A stretch of DNA of 64,000 bases, taken from the NCBI GenBank assembly GCA_018287875.1, contig JAGVVL010000015.1, positions 2,728,001-2,792,000 on the forward strand, written 5' to 3'. Positions 1 through 11,033 of this stretch are shown piece after piece. Position 1 is the stretch's first letter. Every line of letters begins with the position of its first letter. The notes under the pieces were generated by a model. It had not been told where the DNA came from and did no database searches. It saw only the letters and a program-made list of their open reading frames with translations. The translations under genes and the position numbers were made by a program. Source of the stretch: Nigrospora sphaerica (lineage: Eukaryota; Ascomycota; Sordariomycetes; Amphisphaeriales; Apiosporaceae).

Positions 1-2023
1 GTAAGAGAGACGCCGGCAAAGCGGTCGCCGGTTGATATATCAGCGGGCGCTGGTGAAGGCGATATTGAAAGGTCGTCGGTCTAGGGGAGGTGTCGCGTGG
101 TAATGCGGTTGTGGTCGCCTTGCGCAATGCGACACAAGGATGCGAATCTTTAAGGGTGCTAAAGTCACGTCACTGGCCCACCGCTTGCGTTGGACAGAGA
201 AGGCACAAAAGGCTGCAGGTGCTGGCGGCACTGCACGCAGCTGGTACGCGAACCTTTTGTACGGAGCACCACGACCTGATGAGCGAGCACAGAGGTCAAA
301 AAAAATTTACATATATATCTCTGAATTGCGCTATGCGTCCCCCAGCGTTGGGTGCCAGTTACTAAGCGTGAGTTGAAGTTTGAATTTGCTCTTCCCTGAG
401 AATTATATGTTAGACAAGGCCTTCGGTACAGGAGAAGAAACCCCGTGCACTTTCCCATCTGATAGTGCTGTGCATGTTGCTTTGCAGAATGGATGCCCTT
501 GGAAATGGACAGCCGTCTGTTAGGGCCACTGTTAAAACCAACTGTACAGGCTCAAGTACCTGACTGCCCAGTACTTTGCATGCATACCTATATCTGGCTG
601 GGGTTCACAGCACCCCGCATGGACTATATACGTATGGATGTAGGTCAAGTAGGTACGTCTTCACTACAGAAGTATGCATTGCAAAGCACACAGATGCAAG
701 AGGTATGCAGGTGTTAAGCCTCCCTCCGGACACGGGGCATGGATACCTCTGTACGCATTGGGCACCAACAAGCCTTATCGACAGGAGGCAAATGGCGGGG
801 TAATTCGAGATATGCAGCGCTACCTCCACCCTGGCATGTCGTAGGTACAGAGTAGCCCGTTACCTAAGGTAGGCCGAATGGGGGTTTTATCAAGTGAGTG
901 TTAGTATACACGGGAGAGCGCATACGTGTGCTTGAGACACTTCCCTTACCCGTTGTTCCCTATCAAGTGAAGTTCGGATCCCGACAGAGGACTGATTGGT
1001 GCTGGGCCTGCGATCCGTGGGCTGGATGATCTGCGAGCCCGGAGCAGCTGCTCGGATCCATCATGACGCCGCCCTCCGCCTTCGTTCCTGACAAGAGGAT
1101 ATCAACGCTGGGTCCTCCCCTATCGGCGCCCATCCGACTCCTTTACCTTCTGCCCAGGCGCGGAGTTCCCCGTGCTGCACCGGCCCGCGTGATTGCTGTC
1201 CGTCCGCCTATCTGCGCTCCAGCTGCGAAGGTCATCGTGTCTCCATTATTAGGTACTGGAAACCGCTCGTCTGCCTGCCCCCCGGCCGACGGATTCAGAC
1301 GGCTCCTGTGACGGGGCGTAATAGCACCCCGATACAAGCATGAGACGGCTTGTCTGGGACCTGTCCGAGTCACGCCCCGAACCCTGCCTAGCTTTCGGTA
1401 GCTCCTCCCAACACCGGCCTGGAAGCAAGTGCCTCTCTCTCTCTCTGCTGCTACCCCCATCTTCACCCAGGCCGCCGTGCCTCGCCTGCCTCGGAGCTCG
1501 AGGGGCTTGGCCTTCCATGCATGCCCGAGCTATAAGAAAGTGGGGCCTGGTATCAACTGATGAGCCTATTCGGGTATCGACCTCCCTCCACCTCCCCCAT
1601 ACCTCGAGTGTTCCGCTGGGAGAGCTCCGGCTCCCGCTACGTCGTCTCTCTCATCGCCTTCCTCCGTCTGACCCGTCCCGCTCCAGCCAAGTCGTCAACC
1701 TCGCTCCCTGCTGGGCTGTTCACACGTAGACAAATAGACCTGAGCTGTAGCTCTCCCTCCTGCGCGTGCCATTGGTTCTTGTTCCTCCTGAGTGCTGGCT
1801 TGTTGTGTCACCTTTTCAACTCCCGCCTCGTCCGTACACCGCAACATCGTTTCCCTCACCGCACACGTACCGTCAAGTTCCTACTTGATCGGTTCGTTTC
1901 TGCAACAATTTCTTTCTCTCCTTCTTCTTCTTCTTCTTCTTCTTCCTCCTCCTCCTCCTTCCTCTTCCTCTTTGCCCCTTCCTCCACCTCACCAACGCCA
2001 AGGCAAGGCCGGGAAGCATCAGC
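1..2023. other. Non-coding region upstream of URC1
   Basis: No frame gives a recognisable protein. The last 100 bases before the URC1 start are strongly pyrimidine-rich, which fits a fungal 5' leader. Short TAGGTAC/TTACCTA words occur near 641-657 and 841-870. Nothing else can be assigned. Confidence 0.5.
1921..1960 (+). repeat. CTT/CCT microsatellite in the URC1 leader
   Basis: Eight CTT units run from 1921 to 1944, followed by CCT units to about 1960. The tract lies 64-103 bases upstream of the URC1 ATG, so it is probably in the 5' UTR or core promoter, where pyrimidine tracts are common in filamentous fungi. Confidence 0.85.
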
Positions 2024-4846
2024 ATGGCATCCGATTCAGCGAACGGCGCCGGCATGGCCGACGTGCTCGCTGCCCTGAAGTCCATCCAGCAGTTCCAGGG
2101 CGAGATGCAGAAGAGCATGGAGTCGCTGTCGAGCCGCATGGACCAGATCTCGCCGCCGAGCCCAGACTTGGCGGGCAAGTCGTCGCCTCAACCTCCGGCG
2201 CTCAGCTCCAGTGTTCTCCCGCCCCCTGCGTCGACGCCGACGCCAGAGCGTAGCGCCGGGGCCGTGACGCCGACCTCGGCCGCCAAGGCCGCCACCGAGG
2301 CCCAAAAGTCCGGTTTCACTTCCAGGATCATTCTCACGTGAGCTGCTCCCGAGTCTTGTGTTTAGCTGTACGGGGCAAGAACCAAGGAATTGAGCAAAAC
2401 ATCAGGACCTATCCTAAGCAGATTGGCATCGACCCCATTCCCCTGTCCTGGGGGGCCGCAGACCCTCAGGCGAGAGGGCCCGTAGTCGTTTCCAGGGCTT
2501 CATCCACCCTTGGACGCCGGAATGGTGAGTATCTCGTCCTGGCGGGCAAGGTTCGTTCGCTGACGAGATTTACGCAGCTATTGGAGGTAGGAGCCCAGCT
2601 GGCATAAGCCGACTTGTTCACCTTTTAACACATCCACACAGCTCACGGAGGCTCCTACTCGATCTACTTTGCTCTGGCCTTAGCGAGCAAGCAACTTGAT
2701 ATCAACCACAAGTAAGACATGTCGGAAAGGAGAAGCGGGCCGCGCTGCGTCGGAGCTAACACGGGCTTAGGCCCGACTTCACCAACACGGAACCAGCTGC
2801 TGATATTGGCCCCTTCCCGCAATGGGGCGATGGGAAAAAGATTGTGGCCATGGACCCCTGGGGTCACTTGGCTCCTTGGCTGTTCTCGGAAACCATCAAG
2901 AACGAGAACGGTGTGTATACGTAAAGGTGCTTGCAAAAGTAACTGCCCCGTCTCTGACTGGAGTACAGTGGACATCCGGCCGACGATTGCCATTACCAAG
3001 GCTCACATGAAGGTTGGTGGTGCCCCCTGAGGGCAAAGTCGTTCATAGGCTCACCTGAAATAGCTTCCGGAGCTTGAGGAAAGTGTTCGCAAGGGCCGAC
3101 TGTAAGTACGATTACTGCTGGGCTTCTCGGCTGTCGTTCTTATGTGGATTCTAGCGTGCCGGACGGAAAGGTCTGCTTGAACGCCTCGGGTGAACTTGCA
3201 GTGACGAAAGTCGCCGTAGAGCCTGTGAGTCTGCCGTCCCAAGCGGTGCCCGACGGACAAAATGCTGATAATTACTAGGTGTGGTATCTTCCTGGAGTTG
3301 CCGAGCGCTTTGGCATCGGTTCGTGTCACCGTGACCTCCTGTCGCGGTTGGTTTTCTGACTCTGGCAGACGAGGGCGTTCTCCGGCGGTCGCTGTTCGAG
3401 CACACGGGTGGAAGCTACCCCGAGGTGAGCTCGCCGTGTACGCCGCGTATGCCGTGCAGCGGAAACTGACGGTGGCGCAGTTGATCACTCGTAACGACAT
3501 CAAGGTCTTCTTGCCTCCGATTGGTATGCAAGCCCACGGGAACTCGAGCAGGCCAAGACTGACCTGTATGCCTCAGGTGGCTTGACTGTGTACTGCTTTG
3601 GTGACCCCAAGAAGATGTCGGATGAGAACAGCAAATTGGCGCTGAGAATCCACGACGAGGTAAGGGCGACGAGCGGACTGAAGTCGGGTTGGTTTCGGGG
3701 CGCTTTTTGCTGACGGGGGTTTTCTTTTTCCTGGAATAGTGCAACGGAAGTGATGTCTTCGGTTCCGACATCTGCACATGCCGGCCTTACCTGATCTTCG
3801 GCATCGAAGAAGCTGTCAAGCAGGCACAGAACGGCGGCAGCGGAGTCGTCATTTACTTCAGAAAGGAGGGCAGGGCGCTCGGTGAGGTTACCAAGGTAAG
3901 TTAACCGACGAGACCCCGGACGAGATGACAAGAAACAGGCTAACCCGGCACAGTACCGTACGTTTCTCGACCCTCTCGCAGTGCCCGCACGGGGCTAGGC
4001 GGCCCCTTTGCGTGTCGTGCGCGAGGATGCCAAGACTGACCGTGACCCTAGTTGTCTACAACGCCAGGAAACGCGGCGAGGATCGCGCATCCGAGTATTT
4101 CAAGCGGACGGAGAACATTGCCGGCGTCAAGGACATGCGATTCCAGGCCCTCATGCCCGACATCCTGCACTGGCTCGGCATCAAGAAGATCGACCGCATG
4201 CTGAGCATGAGCAAGTGAGTGCCGTCCGAGGTCTGGGCCGGGTGATCGACGGGCCCGGTCCGTTTGCGCACGAGTGGCTAACCTGTTGCGTCCAACCCGT
4301 AGCATGAAACACGACGCCATCGTCGGCCAGGGGTGAGTGATTTTATACGTCCATGTCTTTGCATGGGGCGTGTTTTTCTCCCCCTACGTCCGAGACGGGG
4401 CCCCGCTGACCAGGGTGAATCGGTAGCATTCCCATCCACGAGCGGATCGAGCTGCCAGATGAGCTGATCCCCGAGGACTCTCGCGTCGAGATCGACGCCA
4501 AGATCACTGCCGGTACGTGTCCCATCTTGCGCTGTACATAGGACGGGAGGGGGCGCGCGTGCGCAGCGGCCGGGCCGCCGAGTGCGGCAGGCGCAGCGTC
4601 AGATCATCCATTAACGTTGGGCGCACACGCAGGCTACTTCACCACCGGCCACCGCATGACGGAGGATGAGCTCAAGGCTGTACAGGGGCGCATGTGGGAA
4701 GAGTGAGTACACACCCTACCTATCGAGGTCCTTTCCCCGCGGGCGCACTAGCCACGGCCGTTTTCCCTGCCGCTGGCTTTCCCGGCGTCCGGTTACGGGG
4801 GGTGGAGATGGCGTTACTAACGCTGGCTTACAGCATTGATCACTAA
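2024..4846 (+). CDS. URC1: URC1-like uracil catabolism protein (GTP cyclohydrolase II family)
   Basis: The product is 515 aa and belongs to the URC1 family. URC1 is a GTP cyclohydrolase II-like protein needed for the yeast URC uracil-degradation pathway; its exact reaction is not settled. My exon map is 2024-2337, 2406-2524, 2578-2586, 2642-2711, 2771-2910, 2969-3012, 3064-3101, 3155-3224, 3279-3318, 3369-3424, 3481-3523, 3577-3659, 3740-3895, 3954-3957, 4052-4214, 4303-4332, 4427-4512, 4633-4702 and 4834-4846, a total of 1548 nt. Exon 3 (9 nt) and exon 14 (4 nt) are microexons; both have AG/GT borders and both are needed to restore the family segments NAIGAHGG and KYLVYNAR. Exon 13 carries the GCH-II zinc pattern C-x10-C-x-C (Cys343, Cys354, Cys356), followed by RKEGR (383-387). 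The first ~100 residues are low-complexity. The start is the first ATG after a pyrimidine-rich leader and is probable, not proven. Confidence 0.93.
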
Positions 4847-7800
4847 AAAGGCCGCTCTGCCGGGCCCGGATGGGGCGAGACGGTGCCGCCATTGGCCAGC
4901 GGCGCTCCCTTCGTATTCCCCTCTTCCCCTCATCGGGCTGGTCGACACGGGGAGGAAACGTGAGAGGCCGCGGAATGCTTCCCTGCCCGGGACGGCCAGC
5001 TTTTGGGTCCCTGTCCATGTACATGAGATGGTGGTTAGAGATGCGCCGTATTACCTAAATGTACCGTGAATTGGATGTCGCATCGGCACGGCGAAAACCA
5101 AAAAGCTGCCTGCTCCCCCCGCCTTGCTGACCGTACCGTCCGTAAGCGTAGCCAGTCCGTCCCTACAATGCGTCGTGATCGTCACAATCAGCACGATGGC
5201 GCAGTGCCGCGCAGTGCCGCGCCGCCGGCCTGGGTTCTAGAACACGGCTGCCCGAGACGAGACGAGGGGGGCAACGCGCAACAACGGGCCACCGAGAGAG
5301 AGAGAGAGAGAGAGAGAGGCGGGCGCATGGGAACGGCTGTTTACTTTTGTTCCGTTGAGGAGAAGCTTTCCTTATCGCCCCTCGCCCCTCTCGGCCGACT
5401 TCATCCGGGCCCAAGGTCCCCCCCCCCCCCCTTCCCTGTGACCCCGTATCGCGCCCCAAGCCGGGTTTGCGACGGGCCAACAGAATATCACAAAAAGACA
5501 AGAACCGTCCAGCCGAGCGACCCTCTCGGCTAATGCGCGTCGGCCGGATCGCCGTGCCATGTCAATCAGCCACCCCCAGGATCCTGAGACGGGGCCTTCG
5601 GCAGAACGGTAGCCTCCTGAGGACGAATGGTTGAGTCGTTGGAGAGGCGCCCATCGGAGGAGGGGGAAGGACCCAGTACGGCGCGTGAGATATGCAGCGG
5701 CGCCCCAGTCTTTTAGTCGATGCAGCAATTTTCGAGCGCGCTGCGCGAGCCGCCGACCTGCCGGGATGGCTTTTTCAACTTGCCCTTCTCGTTCCAGTCC
5801 GCTTCCGTTACGCGATCCTCTTGCTGGGTTGAACCTGCTAACACTAGCGGATCGGCCTGCCTGGCGATACTAGTATTACAGGCCCTTCCCGTGGCCCGTT
5901 GATCAAATGCTGCGCTCTGGCTTGATCGGCAACGCTGTGCTCCCCCCTCCCCGCCCCGGCGTGCCAGCCGTTACGTGGGGAAAAAACAACAACAATATCG
6001 ATGCAGACTGGGGTTTCTCCGTGGGCTTCCCCCTCAGGATCAAAACGTCGTCTCCAGGTCTCATGATTGGCGACGCATCATCCGCATGTCCACGTCCGCG
6101 TGTAAAGCAGCGGCCGGGCCAACATGATAGAACTCGGATCGCAGAGTTGCAGAGAGGGAGGCGCGATTTACTGCTGTCACGCATGCGATCCTCGGGTGCA
6201 CACGCACGGCCTCGTCCTCGACCTCTCTCTTTTTTTCTGCTTCTCTCCGGGTTCGTCTCTCCCACGCTCCCACTGGTTCACTGCCCATGCGCGTACGGAG
6301 CACGGTGTACGTATACGTACCCAGAGCTTCCATGGATTCTTCCATGCTCATCCAGAACCCATTTTTTTTTCTTTGCGTGTGGGTGGATGGATGGGATGGC
6401 CGGGCCCCGTGGATGGATGCCGGTGAGCCACGACGAAACAATGATGACTACGTAGCCGGCGCCCGGGCCCTTTGAGCCCTATGAGAACAATCCAGGGGTC
6501 GTGGAACGCGTGGCTTCGTAACGTTATGGGGTAGGTAGCGTCCACCGCAAGAGCGGTGCGCGCATGCGTGTGGGCAGGAAAGAGTAGCGGGAGGCCCGCA
6601 GCCACGCTGGACAGTGACCTCACGAGGCATATGGCCATATGCAGAGAAAGCCTGCTTTGGGGAGGCGACCGTGGTAGGTTTCAGCGGTTTCCCAACTCTT
6701 TTTGCTTGCCTTTTTTTTTTTTTCGTTGGTTGGCGGGCGGATGGGGCCCGACGCCGAAGGGCGGGCTGGGCGGCAGGCGAGTTAGCAACGGCGCGGGTTC
6801 ACGGGTATATGGGCGGCAGTCGCGTGAATTCACGGGCGGCGTCCCCATTCGGACGGACTGCTGGACCTGTTGGTCCTGCTGGTGCTTGCTAGCCCTGCTG
6901 CCCTGCCTTGCCTTGCCCACCTGGGAGGCACGGCGCCGAGCCCGAGTATCCATTCTGGACTCACTAGGCGACCGTCTGGACCTTTCTGCGTGCCCCTGCT
7001 GATGAGGTCGCGGTCCTGACCGATACACGGAAAAACCGGGGCCGACAATGCAGTAGGATTGTGATACGCAGGGATCGTAGCGAGTAGCCGTCCCGCACGC
7101 AGAGAACAAGGCCCACTTGTGCCTCCCGCCAGTGGATTTGGAGGGGGGTAAAGAAAGGGCCTCGAGGCGGCGGTGGTATGGAATGAGGTACCGGCTATTG
7201 TTGTTGTCGTGTGCGTGTGTGCGCGTATGTAATTGGAGGGGGGAGAGGGGGGCGAAAGGAGGGGGAGAGAGCCTTGGGGACCTCAAGATGGTGGTGGTGA
7301 TAGAGGTGCCATAGGCCGTGGCTGTCGTCGGGTCTGTAGGTACGGTCCGATAGGTACAGGGCTTGTAGGCTAGGTACCGTACGGCGAAGCGAGGCGGCGT
7401 GGAGGGATCATGGGAGAAGAAAAGGGTGCGGTCGTAGGGAGGCAAGGAGGGATGGATCATGGATGCGTCGGTGGCTCGATGGAGGCGCGCCAAATGGAGG
7501 GCGGCCGCGCAGGCTCGTAGGCTCGTGGGGGGGAAGAAGTGTGGGAGCGTATGTCGGTCGTGATGCCGTTGCTGCTTGCTGCCACTGCTACTACTGTTGC
7601 TGCTGCTGCTGCTGCCCGTAAGCAGCAAAAAAGGCTGCAAAGGTACGACATCCCATGAGGTCCCCATCCACGGGCATGCCTTGCCTGGACCATCGGGGAA
7701 CAAGCCCCACCACATGGATGCAGTTGGGCAGCCAGTACTGCAGGCTGAATGGACGCCCAAGACCACACAGCGGGCAACACATCGCTCCAACCCACGTCGG

Positions 7801-8231
7801 AGTGACATGTGGCACTGCGCCGGACGTTCCGCTATTTGTTTGTCGCGGGTCTGACCAGGCCGACGGTGTGCCAATGGTGCCTGGCGTGTAATTGCGGTAA
7901 AGAGGGTAGTGTGCTCCTCCCAGTGCGGCTGGTACCGCCCTTTTCCCATCGACGCTGAAACGGGCACCTCGCGCAACTCTAAAGTCTCTGGCATGACCAG
8001 GTCTGGTATTTGCCTGGCCGCCTCCGTCTTCTTCTCCCTTTTTCGTCTTGTCGAACCATCTGAAGACTGTCCCACTATCACCATCATCGGCCAAAGCCTT
8101 ACCCCTAGCCATTGGGGACCAGACACCTGGGAGAACAAAAAGAACCCGCCAGCTGGCCAGCCATACCCGATATAGCTACCCCAGCAACACATCAGCTCCC
8201 ACCACCATCGTGCCTCACAACCACCTTCACC
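4847..8231. other. Non-coding gap between URC1 and a hypothetical gene
   Basis: About 3.4 kb without a supportable gene. It contains a GA microsatellite, a run of 14 C (5418-5431), a T run near 6711-6723, and three TAGGTAC words at 7336-7380. CTG-type triplets near 7600 and CT-rich sequence near 8000 lie upstream of the next gene. Long frames here are compositional and resemble no family I know. Confidence 0.5.
5294..5318 (+). repeat. (GA)n microsatellite
   Basis: Perfect alternating GA for about 12 units in non-coding sequence. No function is apparent. Confidence 0.9.
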
Positions 8232-8729
8232 ATGACCAGCCCACCTCATGGACTCTACCTGCCGCGCAGGGACTCGTCACCCAGGCCGCAAGGGGGTCGC
8301 AGCAGCAGCAGCAGCAGACGACCGCGCCTCCTGCGCGCCTGTGCCACGGAGCCGTCCATCACCACTTCCAGCGCCTGCAAGGGCGTCATGACGAGCCCCA
8401 ATTCCAGCCGGCGGGCCACCGAGCTGTTGAGCCGCGTGGCCGTCTCCAACGCCGCCGCCAGCACCATGCTCGGCTCTTCGCCGTCCTCCACCCGGAGCTT
8501 CGGCACCGACAGCAGCGGCAGGGCCAACAGCCACCTCGACGAGGCTGCCCACCGAGAGCTGCTCCACGGCCGTGACTGTGCGTCCGCCCCCTTAAGCACT
8601 GCTTTGGGTGATTCGAGCACGAAACTGACTGCCTCCGCAGATTCGGCCTGTTACTTTAGCTTTCCCAGCTTCGACGCCTGGGAGGGCGAACAGCCGGAAG
8701 GGGAGAAGTCATACGACGCCTCTGTATGA
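8232..8729 (+). CDS. Small conserved-looking hypothetical protein
   Basis: The ATG at 8232 follows a CACC context and opens a 165-aa frame ending TGA at 8727-8729. The product is Ser/Arg-rich at the N-terminus, with no signal peptide or membrane segment, and ends in an aromatic and acidic segment (YFSFPSFDAWEGE). The interval 8572-8640 has GTGACT, a CTGAC branch-like site and CGCAG at its ends and is 69 nt, a multiple of three. It may therefore be a real intron, giving a 142-aa protein, or be read through; both versions keep frame. I do not recognise a domain and assign no function. The aromatic C-terminal motif reminds me of an uncharacterised family in other ascomycetes, but that is memory, not a search. 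Confidence 0.55.
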   Translation: MTSPPHGLYLPRRDSSPRPQGGRSSSSSRRPRLLRACATEPSITTSSACKGVMTSPNSSRRATELLSRVAVSNAAASTMLGSSPSSTRSFGTDSSGRANSHLDEAAHRELLHGRDCASAPLSTALGDSSTKLTASADSACYFSFPSFDAWEGEQPEGEKSYDASV

Positions 8730-9954
8730 GGCCGTCATGTGACTCGGCGGAACCTCTCCCCACTCACTTTCAGGTCCTCGCCAGGGACCATCGGGTCAGA
8801 GTCGGTTGCCCCTGTCGCCCTCGTGCTTTCGACACGGGGCGACGAGAACGACCGCCAGGTGGAGCCTCGTCGGCCTGCCACTAATGACAGATAATGGACA
8901 CGACGTTATGATCAATGCGGCAATCATAGCGAGGAACAGGAGTCTGGAGTTCTCGAGCATTTGCAACGGTTTGGGTTATTTTATTTTGGGCGTTTCCCAC
9001 CGGGCGGCGGGCAGGAAGGATATAGGATACCTACAGTGAACCTCGAAGGAGGTTATACCCCAAGCACGGCACACAAACATGGTGCCCAGCCAGCAATGCG
9101 AATTTCTTTTTTTTTCTTCTTCTCTATTTTCTGTTATATTAGCAACTTGTAATGTACCATACGATAGTAATCAGACCCAAAGCTGAGGCCGGAGCAGGAG
9201 GCGGCGGTCCGTGACCGTAATGTTGAATTGTTTCCCAGCAGCTGACCTCGCATCGTGGGTCTCCCAGGGTGGTCCCCAGCGGAAGTGGTGCACCGCTGCT
9301 AAGAACAACGACCGACTTTGGAAGCGCTAGACAGAGGAACTAGTGCGATTTCGGTCGAGGCAGGAGCCAAGACGACGGCCATTGCAGGGCCGAACGGTGC
9401 TCGCGGCTAAAGGCCATGTTGACGATGTTGGGTTTTGGTGTTTGGGAAAAGATGTTGGGAGTTTGTCAGTGCAGAGGCAACCGCGGACGTCGGTTAGTTT
9501 CCAGTTTGGAGGACAGGCAGCTCCGTGCTGATCCATGCTCTCTCTCGGCTTGATCATTGCTTTTTTCGCCTCTTGATCCTGCCCTCGCAGTCGCTGGCCG
9601 CTCTGATTCGAAGCTCGCCGTCCCAACGCGACCCAAAACTCAAACCCCTGGCGGTCTGTCCAAGCGCCCGGCCGGCACGACCATTTGCCAGCTGCAGGTC
9701 CGAGGCTCGCCAGCTGTGCGCTGCCCTCCCACTCACAAGCAATTGAAGGCGCGTCAACAAAAGGCTCCGGCAGGGGGACCCACTTTCAAACATTTTTGTC
9801 TGCCCACAGGGCAATTAATCCGCACCACCAATTTTCTGACTTCTCGAGTTTGGAGGAACACTTCGGAGCCCATATCAAACCAACACGACAGCCGTCCTCC
9901 AACGCATCTTCACGACTGTCCTAGAATTGCGCCGGAGCACTACCGATCGCAATC
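8730..9954. other. Intergenic region: 3' flank and eS1 promoter
   Basis: No gene is supported. The stretch near 9105-9140 is T-rich. The last ~350 bases before 9955 should hold the promoter and 5' UTR of the eS1 ribosomal protein gene. I see no clear TATA box. Confidence 0.5.
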
Positions 9955-11033
9955 ATGGCTGTGGGAAAGTGAGTCGCCCGCCCTCCGAAAAACACCTGCC
10001 TGGCATGCTGGCGACGCCCTGGCTGCTGGTCCCATCGCCTCCCGAACCACCAGCCGGCCGCGTCCGGCGCATCCCTTGGCCTCTCATCATGAACTGTCTG
10101 CCCGCGACACGGCCGCTGACCACGGGATTCGTTTAGGAACAAGAGATTGTCAAAGGGCAAGAAGGGCCTCAAGAAGAAGACCGTGGACCCCTTCACCCGC
10201 AAGGACTGGTACGGCCTCAAGGCCCCCGCGCCTTTCAACGTCCGAGAGTACGAATACCCGCCCCCGAACGCCCACACGTCGCCGCATATCTCTAACAAGT
10301 GCCCCGCAGCGTCGGCAAGACCCTCGTCAACCGCACGACCGGTCTCAAGAACGCCAACGAAGCGCTGAAGGGCCGCATCGTCGAGGTCTCCCTGGCCGAT
10401 CTCCAGAAGGATGAGGACCACTCGTTCCGCAAGGTCAAGCTCCGCGTCGACGAGGTCCAGGGCAAGAACTGCCTGACCAACTTCCACGGCCTGGACTTCA
10501 CCTCGGATAAGCTGCGCTCGCTCGTGCGCAAGTGGCAGTCCCTGATCGAGGCCAACATCACCGTCAAGACCACTGACGACTACCTGCTGCGCCTGTTCGC
10601 CATTGCCTTCACCAAGCGCCGCCCCAACCAGATCAAGAAGACGACCTACGCTGCTTCCTCCCAGATCCGTGCCATCCGCAAGAAGATGGTCGAGATCATC
10701 CAGCGCGAGGCTGCCAGCTGCAGCCTGCAGCAGCTGGTCTCCAAGCTCATCCCCGAGGTCATTGGCCGCGAGATTGAGAAGTCCACCCAGGGCATCTACC
10801 CCCTCCAGAACGTACGTATTCCTTCCTCGCCCCCCTTTCCTCCCCGGACGCTTCGCTGCGGTGTCGTGCTTGCTGACACGGTCGAATAGGTGCACATCCG
10901 CAAGGTCAAGCTGCTCAAGTCGCCCAAGTTCGACCTGGGTGCCTTGATGACGTTGCACGGCGAGTCGACCACCAACGAGGACGGCCAGAAGGTCGAGCGT
11001 GAATTCAAGGAGCGTGTCCTCGAGGAGGTGTAA
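9955..11033 (+). CDS. RPS1: 40S ribosomal protein eS1 (S3Ae)
   Basis: The product is 256 aa, the usual eS1 length, and is a structural protein of the small cytosolic subunit near the mRNA exit. Exons are 9955-9968, 10137-10247, 10310-10811 and 10890-11033 (771 nt). The first coding exon encodes only MAVGK up to a split Lys codon, a common layout for fungal ribosomal protein genes with an intron close to the ATG. The basic N-terminus ([17 protein letters not shown]), [10 protein letters not shown], the [15 protein letters not shown] block and the [12 protein letters not shown] block match eS1 closely. The C-terminus ends in an acidic, Glu-rich segment, also typical. Codon use is strongly C-ending, as expected for a highly expressed gene. 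Confidence 0.98.

Noticed and set aside
5907..6455. 182-codon plus-strand frame in the URC1 downstream gap
   Set aside because: Overlapped by frames of similar length on the other strand, includes a run of Phe from a T tract, and has no conserved motif.
6681..8249. Minus-strand frame of 522 codons in the gap before the hypothetical gene
   Set aside because: Composition is low-complexity (Ser, Arg, Pro, Thr runs), there is no domain, and it overlaps poly-T and CTG repeats. Treated as chance in GC-rich DNA, though a lineage-specific gene cannot be fully excluded.
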